Source: Photobacterium kagoshimensis (lineage in GTDB: Bacteria; Pseudomonadota; Gammaproteobacteria; Enterobacterales; Vibrionaceae). From it: a stretch of DNA of 64,000 nt. A program made the position numbers and the translations under genes. Position 1 is the stretch's first letter. Every line of letters begins with the position of its first letter. Below are positions 24,721-33,912 of this stretch, one piece after another. The notes below the pieces were generated by a model. It ran no database searches and was not told the origin of the DNA. It was given only the letters and a program-made list of their open reading frames with translations. The stretch is taken from the NCBI RefSeq assembly GCF_050337045.1, contig NZ_JAKJSO010000010.1, positions 310,001 through 374,000 of the forward strand, read 5' to 3'.

Positions 24721-25362
24721 TTACTGTGGCGTGGCGAACACTTGCGTCCAGTAAATATTGTATTGAGAGCCTGAGTTCATATCATAAGCCGCTCCCATTT
24801 GCGTGTAGTTACTACCCATAATGTTTTTACAGTGACCAGGGCTGTTTAGCCAAGTAGTCATCACAGTATCAATATCTTTTTGACCGGCCGCTATATTTTC
24901 AGCCACTGAACGCCATGCATAGCCTTGGTCGGTGACACGGTTGCTCGCACTTTTTCCGTCTAACCCTGTATGGCTAAAGAAGTTGTAATTCGCCATATTG
25001 GTTGAATGTACCTGCGCCGCTGATTGCAACTTGGCATCCCAAGTTAGTGGTGCAGCCGCAGGATAAAAGGTTGAACCACAATTACGCCCAACAGCACGTG
25101 CTGCGTTTACTGCGGTTAGCATTTGATCAGCGAAAGTCCCCTCTGGGTCTGGATTTGGGTTTGGATCTGGAGTTACTGAACCACCACCGCTACCTTCACC
25201 ATTGTCACCCGACCCACCGCCGAAACCTCCACCATTGTCTCCGCCACCTACTTGGCCGGAATTACCGCTATTTGAACTGCCGCTATTATCAGATGAACCA
25301 CCTGAGCCGCCACAACCAGAAACAAAAAACACGGTAAGTAATAACAATGAAAATATTCGCAT
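24721..25362 (-). CDS. CAP/SCP-domain lipoprotein
   Basis: The 213-residue precursor has a signal peptide ending in a lipobox (VSGC), so it should be lipid-anchored. A long Gly/Ser/Asn-rich linker with acidic and proline parts follows (residues 20-80). The C-terminal half is a CAP domain (MLTAVNAARAVGRNCG, FSHTGLDGKSASNRV, SVAENIAAGQ, WLNSPGHCKNIM), with the His and Glu residues of the family cavity present. Bacterial CAP proteins are poorly understood; some bind lipids or cell-wall material. The start at 25362 is used because the signal peptide then begins MRIFSLLLL. Confidence 0.85.
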   Translation of the reverse strand: MRIFSLLLLTVFFVSGCGGSGGSSDNSGSSNSGNSGQVGGGDNGGGFGGGSGDNGEGSGGGSVTPDPNPNPDPEGTFADQMLTAVNAARAVGRNCGSTFYPAAAPLTWDAKLQSAAQVHSTNMANYNFFSHTGLDGKSASNRVTDQGYAWRSVAENIAAGQKDIDTVMTTWLNSPGHCKNIMGSNYTQMGAAYDMNSGSQYNIYWTQVFATPQ

Positions 25363-25786
25363 GGGTACATCCAATATAATAATGAATTTAACCACTAATC
25401 AGCCAATACATAGTAATTACGACTACTAAATCAGCAAGGTTTCGACTCATTAATGGTGAAAAGCTGTCTATCTTTTGTGCGAATCACTATAAATGGTCAT
25501 GCTGACGATGCAATATTTAGACGCTAACTCTGTTGTTATTTGACATAACACTGACAAACAAAAAACACATCAACCAGGCTATAATTCATTACAATCATAT
25601 AGATACACTGTAAAACATTAATTTTTAGGCATTAGAGACTAACATTTGATACAAATGTGCAATTACACGAGTAATTAAAATGCACTAACGCATTGTTGCA
25701 AATAAGAAATCTATATTTGCCGACCTAAACGTCCAAAAAGTCGGCTATGCTACAACTATGCGATAATAATATGCAGGAGAGTGATC
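25363..25786. other. Intergenic region without a visible gene
   Basis: About 420 AT-rich bases lie between divergent genes. They should hold both promoters. I see no RNA gene and no strong palindrome. Confidence 0.5.
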
Positions 25787-26827
25787 ATGTTCGACACATC
25801 TTCAATTCAAAATAATCATCAATCATCAGTGGTGTCTCATCAATCATCTGCGACATCACCGTCCATTGATATTCGGTGCCACTCTCCGATGACTCGGAAA
25901 TATTTGCTAAATGAACTAAAAGCATTGCGCCATCAGTTACCTCAACACTGTTTTTCTGATGATGATTATTGCCTCACCAATATTGTCGAACTTGATTTTC
26001 GTGCTGCGCTTAACACCACACAAGCTATTGCGCCGGAACTCATTGATAACGACACAGTCTTTAAGATTGGGATCAGCAATGATCTGAGCCAAGATATTCC
26101 ACAGCGTTTAGCCTTTTTAAAAAGTCATCTCAATCAAGACAATGAAGTTAGCTTATCGCTTTCTTCACATTTACTTTTGAATGCCGTTTGCCAACGGTAC
26201 CAAGTGCAGCGCTTAAACCCGATCCAGCAAAACCTCTATTCGGTATGGCTTAATCAGCTGATTCATTTTGTTATTGCACGTCAAACTAGCAACCAAATGC
26301 ACCACACAACATCTGAATGTCTTACTGACACTGCTGCTACCAATTGGGGGCAATTCGATCCTAGCGATGAATACACCCAACAATGGTCACTCAATACAGT
26401 ATTAAAAAATTGCTATTACGAAGGTATAGCAACATTAACACAGTGGGTATGTGACCAAGCTATGCCCGACCTACTCGGCATCCAAGCAGCTAAACGCTTT
26501 TTCAATCAACATATTCACCCAATTCAAAAAATCGGCTCTCCCACGCTTGCCAACACCACAAATATTGATTGGGTTATTTATGAAAACAGCGATATTTTAT
26601 ATGCCTTGGCACTCAAAACAGGGCCTTGGATGGTGTTGGAATATGCGAGTTATCATCCAGACAAAGCAATCCGAGAAATCGCATTATCACTGTTAGAAAA
26701 ATATAAGTATGAAGGGAATTGGGGGATTAATTTAGAAGATAGGAATACATTAATACACACGCTGATCCAGCAAGATATAGCATTAGTTATTACTAAGCTA
26801 AAACAGCAAAACTACCCTCGACTTTAA
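25787..26827 (+). CDS. Protein of unknown function (346 residues)
   Basis: ATG 25787 has an ideal AGGAG site at 25775, better than the GTG at 25781. The protein has no signal peptide or membrane segment. The first 25 residues are Ser/His/Gln-rich and built from a short repeat (HQSSVVSHQSSATS). The rest looks like a soluble alpha-helical protein (RKYLLNELKALRHQLPQHC, VWLNQLIHFVIARQ, WMVLEYASYHPDKAIREIAL). I do not recognise a family or motif. It stands alone between two oppositely transcribed units. Confidence 0.65.
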   Translation: MFDTSSIQNNHQSSVVSHQSSATSPSIDIRCHSPMTRKYLLNELKALRHQLPQHCFSDDDYCLTNIVELDFRAALNTTQAIAPELIDNDTVFKIGISNDLSQDIPQRLAFLKSHLNQDNEVSLSLSSHLLLNAVCQRYQVQRLNPIQQNLYSVWLNQLIHFVIARQTSNQMHHTTSECLTDTAATNWGQFDPSDEYTQQWSLNTVLKNCYYEGIATLTQWVCDQAMPDLLGIQAAKRFFNQHIHPIQKIGSPTLANTTNIDWVIYENSDILYALALKTGPWMVLEYASYHPDKAIREIALSLLEKYKYEGNWGINLEDRNTLIHTLIQQDIALVITKLKQQNYPRL

Positions 26828-26925
26828 TACTTTGTCTGCGGCTGTAAGCCAGTTTAAAACCGAATTAATGAGAGATGAGGAATCACTCCCTCACCTCTCC
26901 AATCAATATCCAACGCCCTAAAAGA

Positions 26926-28008
26926 CTAAGCAACCAGATCATCTCGGGTTACATTTACCCCTTTCACTTGCGCATAAACTGAATCTCCAACTCGAAGTTC
27001 AAGCTCATCTGCTGCCCATAAGGTAATATTGGCCCACAACTGTGTCTCACCAATACGAAGCCGTACTTCAACACGCTCGTTAGCTGTATCCCGTTGAATT
27101 TTATCTATACGTGCCCGCAATATGTTACGGATACTAGTTTGTTTAGGTTGTTCTCGGGTCAGTGAAACATCATTCGAATAAATACGTACTCGAATCCATT
27201 CACCACGCATTTTCTCTAATTTATTAACCCATAAAAAGTCATCTTGGCTCAACATCACTTGGGTCAACGCATAATCTGGGTGATCAAAGTTAACCCGTGC
27301 GCTTAATAATGAACTTTGCTCTTTTGCAGGTAACCAAGGGCGCATCTCTGGCGAGCCCCACACACTATTTACATGTCCAGAAGCAACGACTTTACCTTGA
27401 TGTAGCATCACCATGTGATCAGCTAAACGTAAAATTTCATCCAAACTGTGAGTCACATAAATAATCGGAATACTAATCTCTTTCGCTAAGCGCTCTAAAT
27501 ACGGTAACAACTCTTGCTTTCGCGGCACATCTAACGATGCTAATGGCTCATCCATCAACAGCATTTTAGGCTTAGTTAACAAAGCACGGCCAATGGCGAC
27601 CCGTTGCTTTTCGCCACCCGATAATGAGGCAGGAAAACGGTTTAATAAGGCTTCAATACCAAGCAAACGGACAACATCATTAAAGTGTGCCTCATCTTTT
27701 TGTGGGCAACCATAGAGTAAATTGCCTTTTACCCGATAATGAGGGAACAAGCGTGCATCTTGAAACACATAACCAATACCACGGCGTTCAGGTGGTACGA
27801 TGGTTTTAGTCGTGCTATCAAATAAAACATGCTCCCCAAGCGTAATATTCCCAGCATCAGGAAGGGTCAAGCCACTCAATAAATTTATAAAAGACGTTTT
27901 ACCTGCTCCTGAACGACCAAAAATCGCTGTGATCCCTTGCATGGGTAGCGACACATCCACATCCAGCGCTAAGTCACCTAATTGCTGTGACATTTTGATG
28001 GTTAGCAT
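26926..28008 (-). CDS. modC: Molybdate ABC transporter ATP-binding protein ModC
   Basis: The 360-residue protein has Walker A (GRSGAGKT, residues 31-38), the signature LSGGE (129-133) and Walker B LLMDEP (150-155). A C-terminal MOP domain of about 65 residues (SIRNILRARIDKI to VKGVNV) is typical of ModC and binds molybdate. It powers molybdate uptake at the inner membrane. Its start overlaps the end of modB by seven bases, and its GGAGG site lies inside modB. It is the last gene of modABC. Confidence 0.95.
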   Translation of the reverse strand: MLTIKMSQQLGDLALDVDVSLPMQGITAIFGRSGAGKTSFINLLSGLTLPDAGNITLGEHVLFDSTTKTIVPPERRGIGYVFQDARLFPHYRVKGNLLYGCPQKDEAHFNDVVRLLGIEALLNRFPASLSGGEKQRVAIGRALLTKPKMLLMDEPLASLDVPRKQELLPYLERLAKEISIPIIYVTHSLDEILRLADHMVMLHQGKVVASGHVNSVWGSPEMRPWLPAKEQSSLLSARVNFDHPDYALTQVMLSQDDFLWVNKLEKMRGEWIRVRIYSNDVSLTREQPKQTSIRNILRARIDKIQRDTANERVEVRLRIGETQLWANITLWAADELELRVGDSVYAQVKGVNVTRDDLVA

Positions 28009-28694
28009 GGCGCCTCCAAACGTTTACGTGCTGCTCGTGACAACCATTCAGACGCAAGCAATGAGGATAACGCTATAACAATGGCAATAACGCACAATCG
28101 CGCAGCTTGGTTCTCTGCCCCTGGCGTTTCAATAAACGAATACATCGCTAATGGGATTGTTTGGGTCTCACCCGGTATATTTGATACAAAAGTGATTGTG
28201 GCACCAAACTCGCCCAGCGCTCTTGCAAACGCTAAAATAGTCCCCGTTAAAATACCTGGAAGAGTGAGTGGTAGCGTAATGGTCATAAATACCCGCAGCG
28301 GGCTTGCCCCCAACGTTCTCGCAGCTTGCTCAAGCTTGTTATCAACACTTTCGAGTGACAAACGTATCGAGCGAACCATCAAAGGGAATGCAACGACAGA
28401 CACAGCTAAAGCGGCTCCCTGCCAGCTAAAGCTGAATGAGATACCAAACCACTCATAAAGCCAACGACCAATCAGCCCTTGCCGCCCCATAGCAACTAAA
28501 AGCAAATAACCGATAACAACCGGTGGTAACACCAAAGGCAAATGGACTAAGCCATCTAATATTGATTTACCAATAAATTGACAACGCGCGAGTAACCACG
28601 CACATAAAATGCCCAATGGCAGACTGAAAAGCACTGCCACTCCCGATATTTTTAAACTCAGCAATAGCGCCTGAACTTCGTACTCAGTTAGCAC
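28002..28694 (-). CDS. modB: Molybdate ABC transporter permease ModB
   Basis: This 230-residue membrane protein has about five hydrophobic segments and the EAA loop of binding-protein-dependent permeases (LEQAARTLGASPLRVFMTITLP), plus GALGEFGATITFVSNIPGET-type sequence near the end, typical of ModB. It overlaps modA by 11 bases and modC by 7, so the three are co-translated. Confidence 0.95.
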   Translation of the reverse strand: MLTEYEVQALLLSLKISGVAVLFSLPLGILCAWLLARCQFIGKSILDGLVHLPLVLPPVVIGYLLLVAMGRQGLIGRWLYEWFGISFSFSWQGAALAVSVVAFPLMVRSIRLSLESVDNKLEQAARTLGASPLRVFMTITLPLTLPGILTGTILAFARALGEFGATITFVSNIPGETQTIPLAMYSFIETPGAENQAARLCVIAIVIALSSLLASEWLSRAARKRLEAPC

Positions 28695-29460
28695 TTACGA
28701 CCTCAAAACCATACTTTTCAAACACTGCTTTGGCTTCTTCCGATTGCAAAAACATATAATAATTCTGTACTACTGGCGTTGCTTTATTTTTCACAATCGC
28801 CATTGGATAGCGGATAGGCGCATGACTGCTATCCGGAAATTCCGCCACAATTTTCACTTTTTTCGAAATTTTCGCATCCGTTTTATAGACAATGCCAAGG
28901 TTCGATTCACCACGCTCAACCAGTACCAAAGCCGAGCGGACATTATTCGCTCGCGCTAAATGAGGTTTGGCTGCTTCCCACACGCCGAGGTTCTCTAGCG
29001 CCTGCTGAGCATAACGTCCAGCTGGCACATGGTTAGGATCCCCCACAGCCATTCGCGTATCCATAAGAGTAGCAGCAACATCCCAAGACGCCGATGGCGT
29101 CACAGTATCATTGGGGTAAGACAAAGGAGCAACCATAACCAAGCTATTTTCCAGCAACGGTTTACGGCTATCATTTTCGATAACTTGCAGCGATTGCAGG
29201 TAGTCCATCCATTTAACATTCGCTGAAATGTAAATATCAGCAGGTGCTCCCTGAGAAATCTGACGCGCTAACGCCGATGAAGAAGCAAAAGATAAACGAC
29301 TATCAACGCCATTTTTCTCTTGATAACGATCCGACAGTTCAGTAACTGCATTCGTCAACGATGACGCAGCAAAAACAGTAACTGTCTCAGCAGCGTACGT
29401 GTATTGGCTAGCGACCAAACCCACACCACAAACTAACCAAGCAATATTTTTCTTCATCAT
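28684..29460 (-). CDS. modA: Molybdate-binding periplasmic protein ModA
   Basis: The mature part (AETVTVFAASSLTNAVTEL, SFASSSALARQISQGAPADI, PAGRYAQQALENLG) is that of ModA, which binds molybdate in the periplasm. I place the start at 29460, where a normal signal peptide begins (MMKKNIAWLVCGVGLVASQ); ATG 29478 and 29475 are alternatives. A longer frame to 29547 would run through the palindrome at 29486-29509 and put odd residues before the signal peptide, so I reject it. No strong ribosome site is visible for any choice. Confidence 0.92.
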   Translation of the reverse strand: MMKKNIAWLVCGVGLVASQYTYAAETVTVFAASSLTNAVTELSDRYQEKNGVDSRLSFASSSALARQISQGAPADIYISANVKWMDYLQSLQVIENDSRKPLLENSLVMVAPLSYPNDTVTPSASWDVAATLMDTRMAVGDPNHVPAGRYAQQALENLGVWEAAKPHLARANNVRSALVLVERGESNLGIVYKTDAKISKKVKIVAEFPDSSHAPIRYPMAIVKNKATPVVQNYYMFLQSEEAKAVFEKYGFEVVSAN

Positions 29461-29485
29461 TCTAGTCAAACCCATCATTTTTAAG

Positions 29486-29509
29486 CGATATATACCAAAG
29501 TATACATCG
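29486..29509. promoter_or_regulatory. Candidate ModE operator upstream of modA
   Basis: CGATATATAC and GTATACATCG are inverted repeats (9 of 10 positions match) around CAAA. The CG-TATA-TATA-CG layout resembles ModE sites, and it lies about 26 bases before the modA start. A modE gene is present at 42987-43778. Confidence 0.5.
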
Positions 29510-29572
29510 AAAGCTAGCTCTTTGTTAGTACAACATAATCTAAACAAATAAGGTATGACTCAAAAGGGGGCT

Positions 29573-30295
29573 TTAATGAGGTGCAAGTCTATGCAAGGAA
29601 AGGAGTGTATCGACCTGGTTAAAGAGGTGGTTTTTCAATTGCATAACTTCTGATTCAGACAGTGTTTTCCAGGCCATATGCTGTAGCAACATATGTCTTG
29701 CTGAGCGAACTAGCTGTACCTGTGCAAGTAAACTCAAAGCAAGTAACTTGACCTCAGGATCAGATTGATGGCGCTGTATAACAAAAGCTATCGGCTTTTC
29801 GAGCGCACCGAGTATGCCCGCTAAAGATTCATTATAAAGTAGAGAAAAAGCCTTGCTCGGTAGCTGTTGTTCACGGTAAACCAACATCGCCCACGATGCG
29901 GTTTGTCGATTAAGCAGTAGTTCAAGGTTTGCATTCAACAGTGCTTTTATCATATGAAGGCAAGCACGGCGCTGCTTCTCAATCGTGTCGATTTGTTCAA
30001 GGTGAGAGAAATCTTGCTCTAATTGCTTAATAGCAGGGGCAAACCGTACTGCGAGTTTATGGCTGACATGACGTATTACCGCAAAATATAACCCACGCTT
30101 ACCGCCAAAGTGATAGCTGATTAAAGCAAGATTAACCCCTGCTTTTTTAGCCAATAAGCGATTACTCGCACCATCATATCCTTTACGGCTAAACACGCTA
30201 ATGCCCGCTCGAATCAAGGTTAATCGAGTCGCATCAGTTTTGCTCTGCAATCTATTCTTGGTCCGTTGACTCGAAATTGAAGCCCTCTCGTCCAC
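29573..30295 (-). CDS. TetR-family regulator, CecR-like
   Basis: The 240-residue protein has an N-terminal TetR helix-turn-helix (ATRLTLIRAGISVFSRKGYD, GASNRLLAKKAGVNLALISYHFGGKRGLY) and a long helical C-terminal part like that of CecR/YbiH (DUF1956). It starts at GTG 30295 behind GGAGGGG. It is upstream of modABC in the same direction with about 110 bases between. The candidate ModE site in the gap suggests modA has its own promoter, so a link to molybdate is uncertain. Confidence 0.82.
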   Translation of the reverse strand: MDERASISSQRTKNRLQSKTDATRLTLIRAGISVFSRKGYDGASNRLLAKKAGVNLALISYHFGGKRGLYFAVIRHVSHKLAVRFAPAIKQLEQDFSHLEQIDTIEKQRRACLHMIKALLNANLELLLNRQTASWAMLVYREQQLPSKAFSLLYNESLAGILGALEKPIAFVIQRHQSDPEVKLLALSLLAQVQLVRSARHMLLQHMAWKTLSESEVMQLKNHLFNQVDTLLSLHRLAPH

Positions 30296-30435
30296 ATTAC
30301 CCCTCCTGACTAGAGGCTATGCCTTCATATAATACTCCGCCATCGTACAAGGAATGATAAGTTACTAATATCACTCAATATCCGTAGCGCTTAATGACAA
30401 CTATAGTGCAAGCTAAAGCAATGTATAACAAAAGC

Positions 30436-31398
30436 TCAGACCATTTGACTTACCGATAGCCTCATAATAAAAGTCTGAGGAGATAAATTCACACTAAAAA
30501 TCACTCCCTCATGATTCATGTAAGAAGAATCTTGACGGTTTAAATCAAGCGGCGCACCGAGAATATTAGATACTGCTACTGGTGCGCCTAACTGTTTTAA
30601 CGCTTCAAAGATAGCGGCTGTCGCGCTGAAATCCCAAAGGCTACCGCCCCCCTTTTGAGGTTTAGGTAACTTAATATAGGCTGCAGGTGCTGCTTCAAGA
30701 ACACCGATTGCATTCATCACCGCACCTGACGTGTTAATAACATTGATGTGATCGGTACTGTTAGATTTTAGCTGCGTTCCTAAAGTTTCAAGTAAGGATT
30801 GATAACGTGGGTCTTTACTAAAACTGCGATCAATAAAGAGTGTGAAAACCTCAGAGGAGGTTGGGGATGTTTTGCCTTCTTGTTCAGGTAAGGAGTCAGA
30901 TGATAGAGGCAACCAAGGCTGGCCATTTTTAACCACTTTGCTGTTACCGCCATCGTTAATCGCTTGATATAAATCCCCCGAAGGAGGGTTTAAAACAACA
31001 CCAACCACAGGCTTTCCTGACTTAGACACCAATGCAATAGAGACGGCATAACCTGACCGACCTTCGATAAAAGGTAATGTTCCATCAAGCGGGTCTATGC
31101 ACCAAAAGTATTCCCGCTGAAATCTGTCTTGTGCCTCTACCTGTGTGTCATCTGCATTCTCTTCACTCAAGGCGCCCAGTTGATAGCGTTCAATACTTGG
31201 CGCGAGTACAGACAGAATCAAGGCTTGGCTATCGAGATCAACTTGCGTCACCACTTGAGCACTCAAACTCGAACCCGCACACTTACTATCTACTTCAAGC
31301 TGCGTGCGATCAAACTGTGTAATGTAGTCACCAGCAGCAAGTGCCGCCTTCGTTGCGAGCTGTAAGAGTTGTTCTAAATCCGCACTATTTAACCGCAC
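30436..31398 (-). CDS. Inositol-monophosphatase-family phosphatase (CysQ-like)
   Basis: The 320-residue protein has the metal-binding motif of the lithium-sensitive phosphatase family (FWCIDPLDGTLPFIEG) and the second conserved stretch near the end (SLWDFSATAAIFEALKQLGA). Family members hydrolyse 3'-phosphoadenosine 5'-phosphate or inositol phosphates. It starts at GTG 31398, one base after the stop of the preceding kinase-like gene, with GGGAG inside that gene, so the two are tightly coupled. The coupling argues for a shared pathway on a phosphorylated small molecule rather than a plain sulfur-assimilation role. Substrate undetermined. Confidence 0.82.
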   Translation of the reverse strand: MRLNSADLEQLLQLATKAALAAGDYITQFDRTQLEVDSKCAGSSLSAQVVTQVDLDSQALILSVLAPSIERYQLGALSEENADDTQVEAQDRFQREYFWCIDPLDGTLPFIEGRSGYAVSIALVSKSGKPVVGVVLNPPSGDLYQAINDGGNSKVVKNGQPWLPLSSDSLPEQEGKTSPTSSEVFTLFIDRSFSKDPRYQSLLETLGTQLKSNSTDHINVINTSGAVMNAIGVLEAAPAAYIKLPKPQKGGGSLWDFSATAAIFEALKQLGAPVAVSNILGAPLDLNRQDSSYMNHEGVIFSVNLSPQTFIMRLSVSQMV

Positions 31399-31399
31399 G

Positions 31400-32401
31400 T
31401 TAAGCTCCCAATTGATCTAAGGCCTGCACTGTCAATGCTTCGGTATAATCATTGATTTTCCAATGCGCAGGGCTCCAACCTTTGACAAAACGTTGAAAAT
31501 CAGCCCATGCCACAGGATATAAATCACGCCATTCTTGTTCTACGCTTTGCGCGTTAAGATGTGGCTGAAGCGCTGCGAGAGCTTTGGATAATTGCGCGAA
31601 ATAGTAATCTAAGTAGGTCGGAGCTTGAACCTCTGCTTTTGTAAAATCGAGAACACTGCTTAGCAACAAAATGACATCTTTCATGCCGCAGCCTTGCCCT
31701 ACATATTGGAAATCCACCGCTGCTGCTTTAGTGCCTTCGGGGGTAAAGCAAAAATTAGCCAGTTTAGCGTCACCGTGAACAAGCGTCTGATACTGAGCAT
31801 CATTTAACGTTTGATCTATCAAGCTGGCGGCTTGTTTCAGTCGTTGGTCTTGCAGTGCATTCAGTTCGTCTGGTCGCGTCGCCAAATGCCAATACGTTCC
31901 CGATGACCAAAGCGCTGAATATTGAGTGGAGCTTGAATGAACCGGATGAAGGTGTTGAGCATGAAAGAAAGCGAGCCACGACAAGCAAGCCTCAACGTGT
32001 TCTTGTCGCGCGGAGATCACAACCTCACTATAACCCGCAGGGGTTAGGTCATCTAAAATCAACAAAATTGCATTATCTAATCGTTCGACATATACACAGT
32101 GTGGAACAAAGCACCCGTTATGGCTTTTATTGGCAAAGGATTGATACCAATTCACTTCTACCTGATACGAATCTAATTTACGCTGATGCGAGGTCACGGT
32201 ATTCCAACCTTTAGGGTGACTCTTAGGTTGAGGTAACTCAATATACTTAACCACCACAGAAGGTATTTCAGCGCCATTTAGATAAGCCCGAAATAGCGTG
32301 CCATAGCCCCCCCATAGCGTTTGAATAATTTGAGTATGTGAAACACTCGATGCCCGCGAAAATTGAGCGACAGAAGATAGGAGTTGCTGAGAAATAGACA
32401 T
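31400..32401 (-). CDS. Phosphotransferase of the aminoglycoside/choline kinase family
   Basis: The 333-residue protein has the kinase-like fold: VVVKYIELP with the ATP-binding Lys, the catalytic LVHGDAKLANFCF (Asp and downstream Asn) and AAAVDFQYVGQGCGMKDV with the metal-binding Asp. It resembles the ecdysteroid/choline-kinase-like branch rather than resistance enzymes. Its stop is one base from the start of the CysQ-like phosphatase. A kinase and a phosphatase in one unit suggest turnover of a small phosphorylated metabolite, which is an inference. Confidence 0.75.
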   Translation of the reverse strand: MSISQQLLSSVAQFSRASSVSHTQIIQTLWGGYGTLFRAYLNGAEIPSVVVKYIELPQPKSHPKGWNTVTSHQRKLDSYQVEVNWYQSFANKSHNGCFVPHCVYVERLDNAILLILDDLTPAGYSEVVISARQEHVEACLSWLAFFHAQHLHPVHSSSTQYSALWSSGTYWHLATRPDELNALQDQRLKQAASLIDQTLNDAQYQTLVHGDAKLANFCFTPEGTKAAAVDFQYVGQGCGMKDVILLLSSVLDFTKAEVQAPTYLDYYFAQLSKALAALQPHLNAQSVEQEWRDLYPVAWADFQRFVKGWSPAHWKINDYTEALTVQALDQLGA

Positions 32402-32425
32402 GATAATGAATAAATGAACAAAAAA

Positions 32426-32486
32426 GAAAAAGAGCCTTATTCAATAAGCTTACGCAGCAAGTGCGTATATCATTGAATAAGGCTCT
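32426..32486 (-). terminator. Long hairpin spanning the arfA stop codon
   Basis: A perfect 15-bp stem (AGAGCCTTATTCAAT at 32431-32445, its complement at 32472-32486) encloses the last eight or so arfA codons and the stop, with an inner ACGCA/TGCGT stem. On the minus strand it is followed by TTTTCTTTTTTG. arfA genes are known to carry such hairpins, cut by RNase III or causing early termination, to yield non-stop mRNA. Confidence 0.8.
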
Positions 32487-32713
32487 CGGCCTTTAAATTT
32501 ATTTTTCCGACTAAAGCTTCCTTTGCCTTTTTTCGCTCTCACTACACGAGTCGTAAATAATTTGCTTGTGACTGCTGCTTTTAAAGCGTTATCTTGAATA
32601 ACTCCACGCCCTAAATCTGTTGCTGTATGACTTACCTGTGTTACTAAGTTAGCTACTTCAACACATTGATTATTAGGCGATTGCTGCTTCGCTTTGCGCT
32701 TTTTAGATACCAT
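32450..32713 (-). CDS. arfA: Alternative ribosome-rescue factor ArfA
   Basis: The C-terminal half (VIQDNALKAAVTSKLFTTRV, then KKGKGSFSRKNKFKG) matches ArfA, which enters stalled ribosomes and recruits RF2 when trans-translation fails. The 87-residue reading includes about 35 extra N-terminal residues rich in Lys and Gln compared with the E. coli protein; the ATG at 32713 is supported by an AGAGG site. A long hairpin covers the stop codon, as expected for an ArfA that is normally made from truncated mRNA and removed by tmRNA tagging. The second rescue factor, arfB, is 5.5 kb away. Confidence 0.85.
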   Translation of the reverse strand: MVSKKRKAKQQSPNNQCVEVANLVTQVSHTATDLGRGVIQDNALKAAVTSKLFTTRVVRAKKGKGSFSRKNKFKGREPYSMIYALAA

Positions 32714-32748
32714 CTAAATGACCTCTTTATAAACAATTACATCTGAGA

Positions 32749-33912
32749 TTAAGACTCAGATTGGTCCAATTGTACCTTATCCACCATATATTTTTTATAC
32801 AATTTTAAAAACTCTAACACCATGCCGCGAGCAACATTGTTTTGTTCACAGTTAATAAGAAAAACCACCCCCGTCTGGGTCACGGTATTAAAAAGCATTT
32901 CTGTTCGGATGCCTTTTACCCAGCCACCATGGTGAATAAAACCAGAAAGGCCTTGATAATCAAAGGTTCGCCAGCCTAGACCATAATAGACATTGCTAAG
33001 TTTGGCTTTGTAGCGCATCTGATTTGCCCGAATATGAGGCTTATGCATAATTGAAAGCAGAGCGGGATTAAGCACTGCTGGTTGATGACCAAACTGCGCT
33101 AGCATCCACTTGGCGAGATCTTGTGCACTCGCATTCACCCCCGCAGCTGCGGGTACTTGGTAATAAGCTTCTTGCGGTTTAACGGCGGCACACCCAGATT
33201 TTGTTTTCACATGTGGAGCAACCCGATCTTCATGGCTAGTAAAACCATCAATACCAAAGGTTGCATGATCCATTTCAAGCGGAATAAACAGCTGCTCTTT
33301 CACAAAAGTAGGATAATCTTGCCCTGCGGCATGCGCGACCATCTCTGCCGATAAATTATAAATTATATTCTGATAGCCATAACAATCTCCTGGTTCACAG
33401 ACAAAATTAATGCGTTTTATCATCTGAACTATACGGGTATAGCTAACGTTATCTTCAAGCAGATCAGAATACGCCTGTGGTACCAGCCCTGATGTATGAG
33501 ATAACAAATGGCGTAACGTAACGGCACTTCCCTGCTGGGGATCGCTAAATTCTATGTGCTCTAAGTAGGGCACAACATGGGTATCCCAATCAATTAATTG
33601 TTTATCAACAAGCAGCGACGTCGCTGCCGATGCAAAAGTTTTGGATATGGATGCTAACGGAAAGCGAGTTGATGATGTTACACGCTGCTTAGTACCAGCC
33701 TTTGCCACACCATAACCGCGTAAAAGCCGTATTTGTCCATTCACCACAACGGCCAAAGACGCTCCTGGAATCGACGTGGCGATGGCTTGCTTAACCCAAT
33801 CATCAAGCGCATAGACTATTTCATCTTTCGGCGCGCTAGTCGCCTGACTAGACACCAGCATAATCAATAGTGAAATGATCCTAAAACGAACAGGATTTAA
33901 GCTTTTCACCAC
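32749..33912 (-). CDS. Exported serine hydrolase, class C beta-lactamase-like fold
   Basis: The 387-residue precursor has a signal peptide (FRIISLLIMLVSSQATSA) and the penicillin-binding motifs of the family: S88-I-S-K91 in FPLASISKTF, a YQN motif in GYQNIIYN, and HHGG in GFIHHGGWVKG. Members include esterases, D-aminopeptidases and beta-lactamase-like proteins; the HHGG instead of KTG is more typical of esterase or peptidase members than of true AmpC. It starts at one of two adjacent GTG codons after AGGAG. Transcription appears separate from arfA. Confidence 0.82.
   Translation of the reverse strand: MVKSLNPVRFRIISLLIMLVSSQATSAPKDEIVYALDDWVKQAIATSIPGASLAVVVNGQIRLLRGYGVAKAGTKQRVTSSTRFPLASISKTFASAATSLLVDKQLIDWDTHVVPYLEHIEFSDPQQGSAVTLRHLLSHTSGLVPQAYSDLLEDNVSYTRIVQMIKRINFVCEPGDCYGYQNIIYNLSAEMVAHAAGQDYPTFVKEQLFIPLEMDHATFGIDGFTSHEDRVAPHVKTKSGCAAVKPQEAYYQVPAAAGVNASAQDLAKWMLAQFGHQPAVLNPALLSIMHKPHIRANQMRYKAKLSNVYYGLGWRTFDYQGLSGFIHHGGWVKGIRTEMLFNTVTQTGVVFLINCEQNNVARGMVLEFLKLYKKYMVDKVQLDQSES

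Noticed and set aside
25795..25850. Short repeats of ATCATCA near the start of the unknown gene, considered as a CRISPR or tandem array
   Set aside because: Only two or three short copies exist, within a coding frame with Ser/His/Gln codons; there are no spacers.
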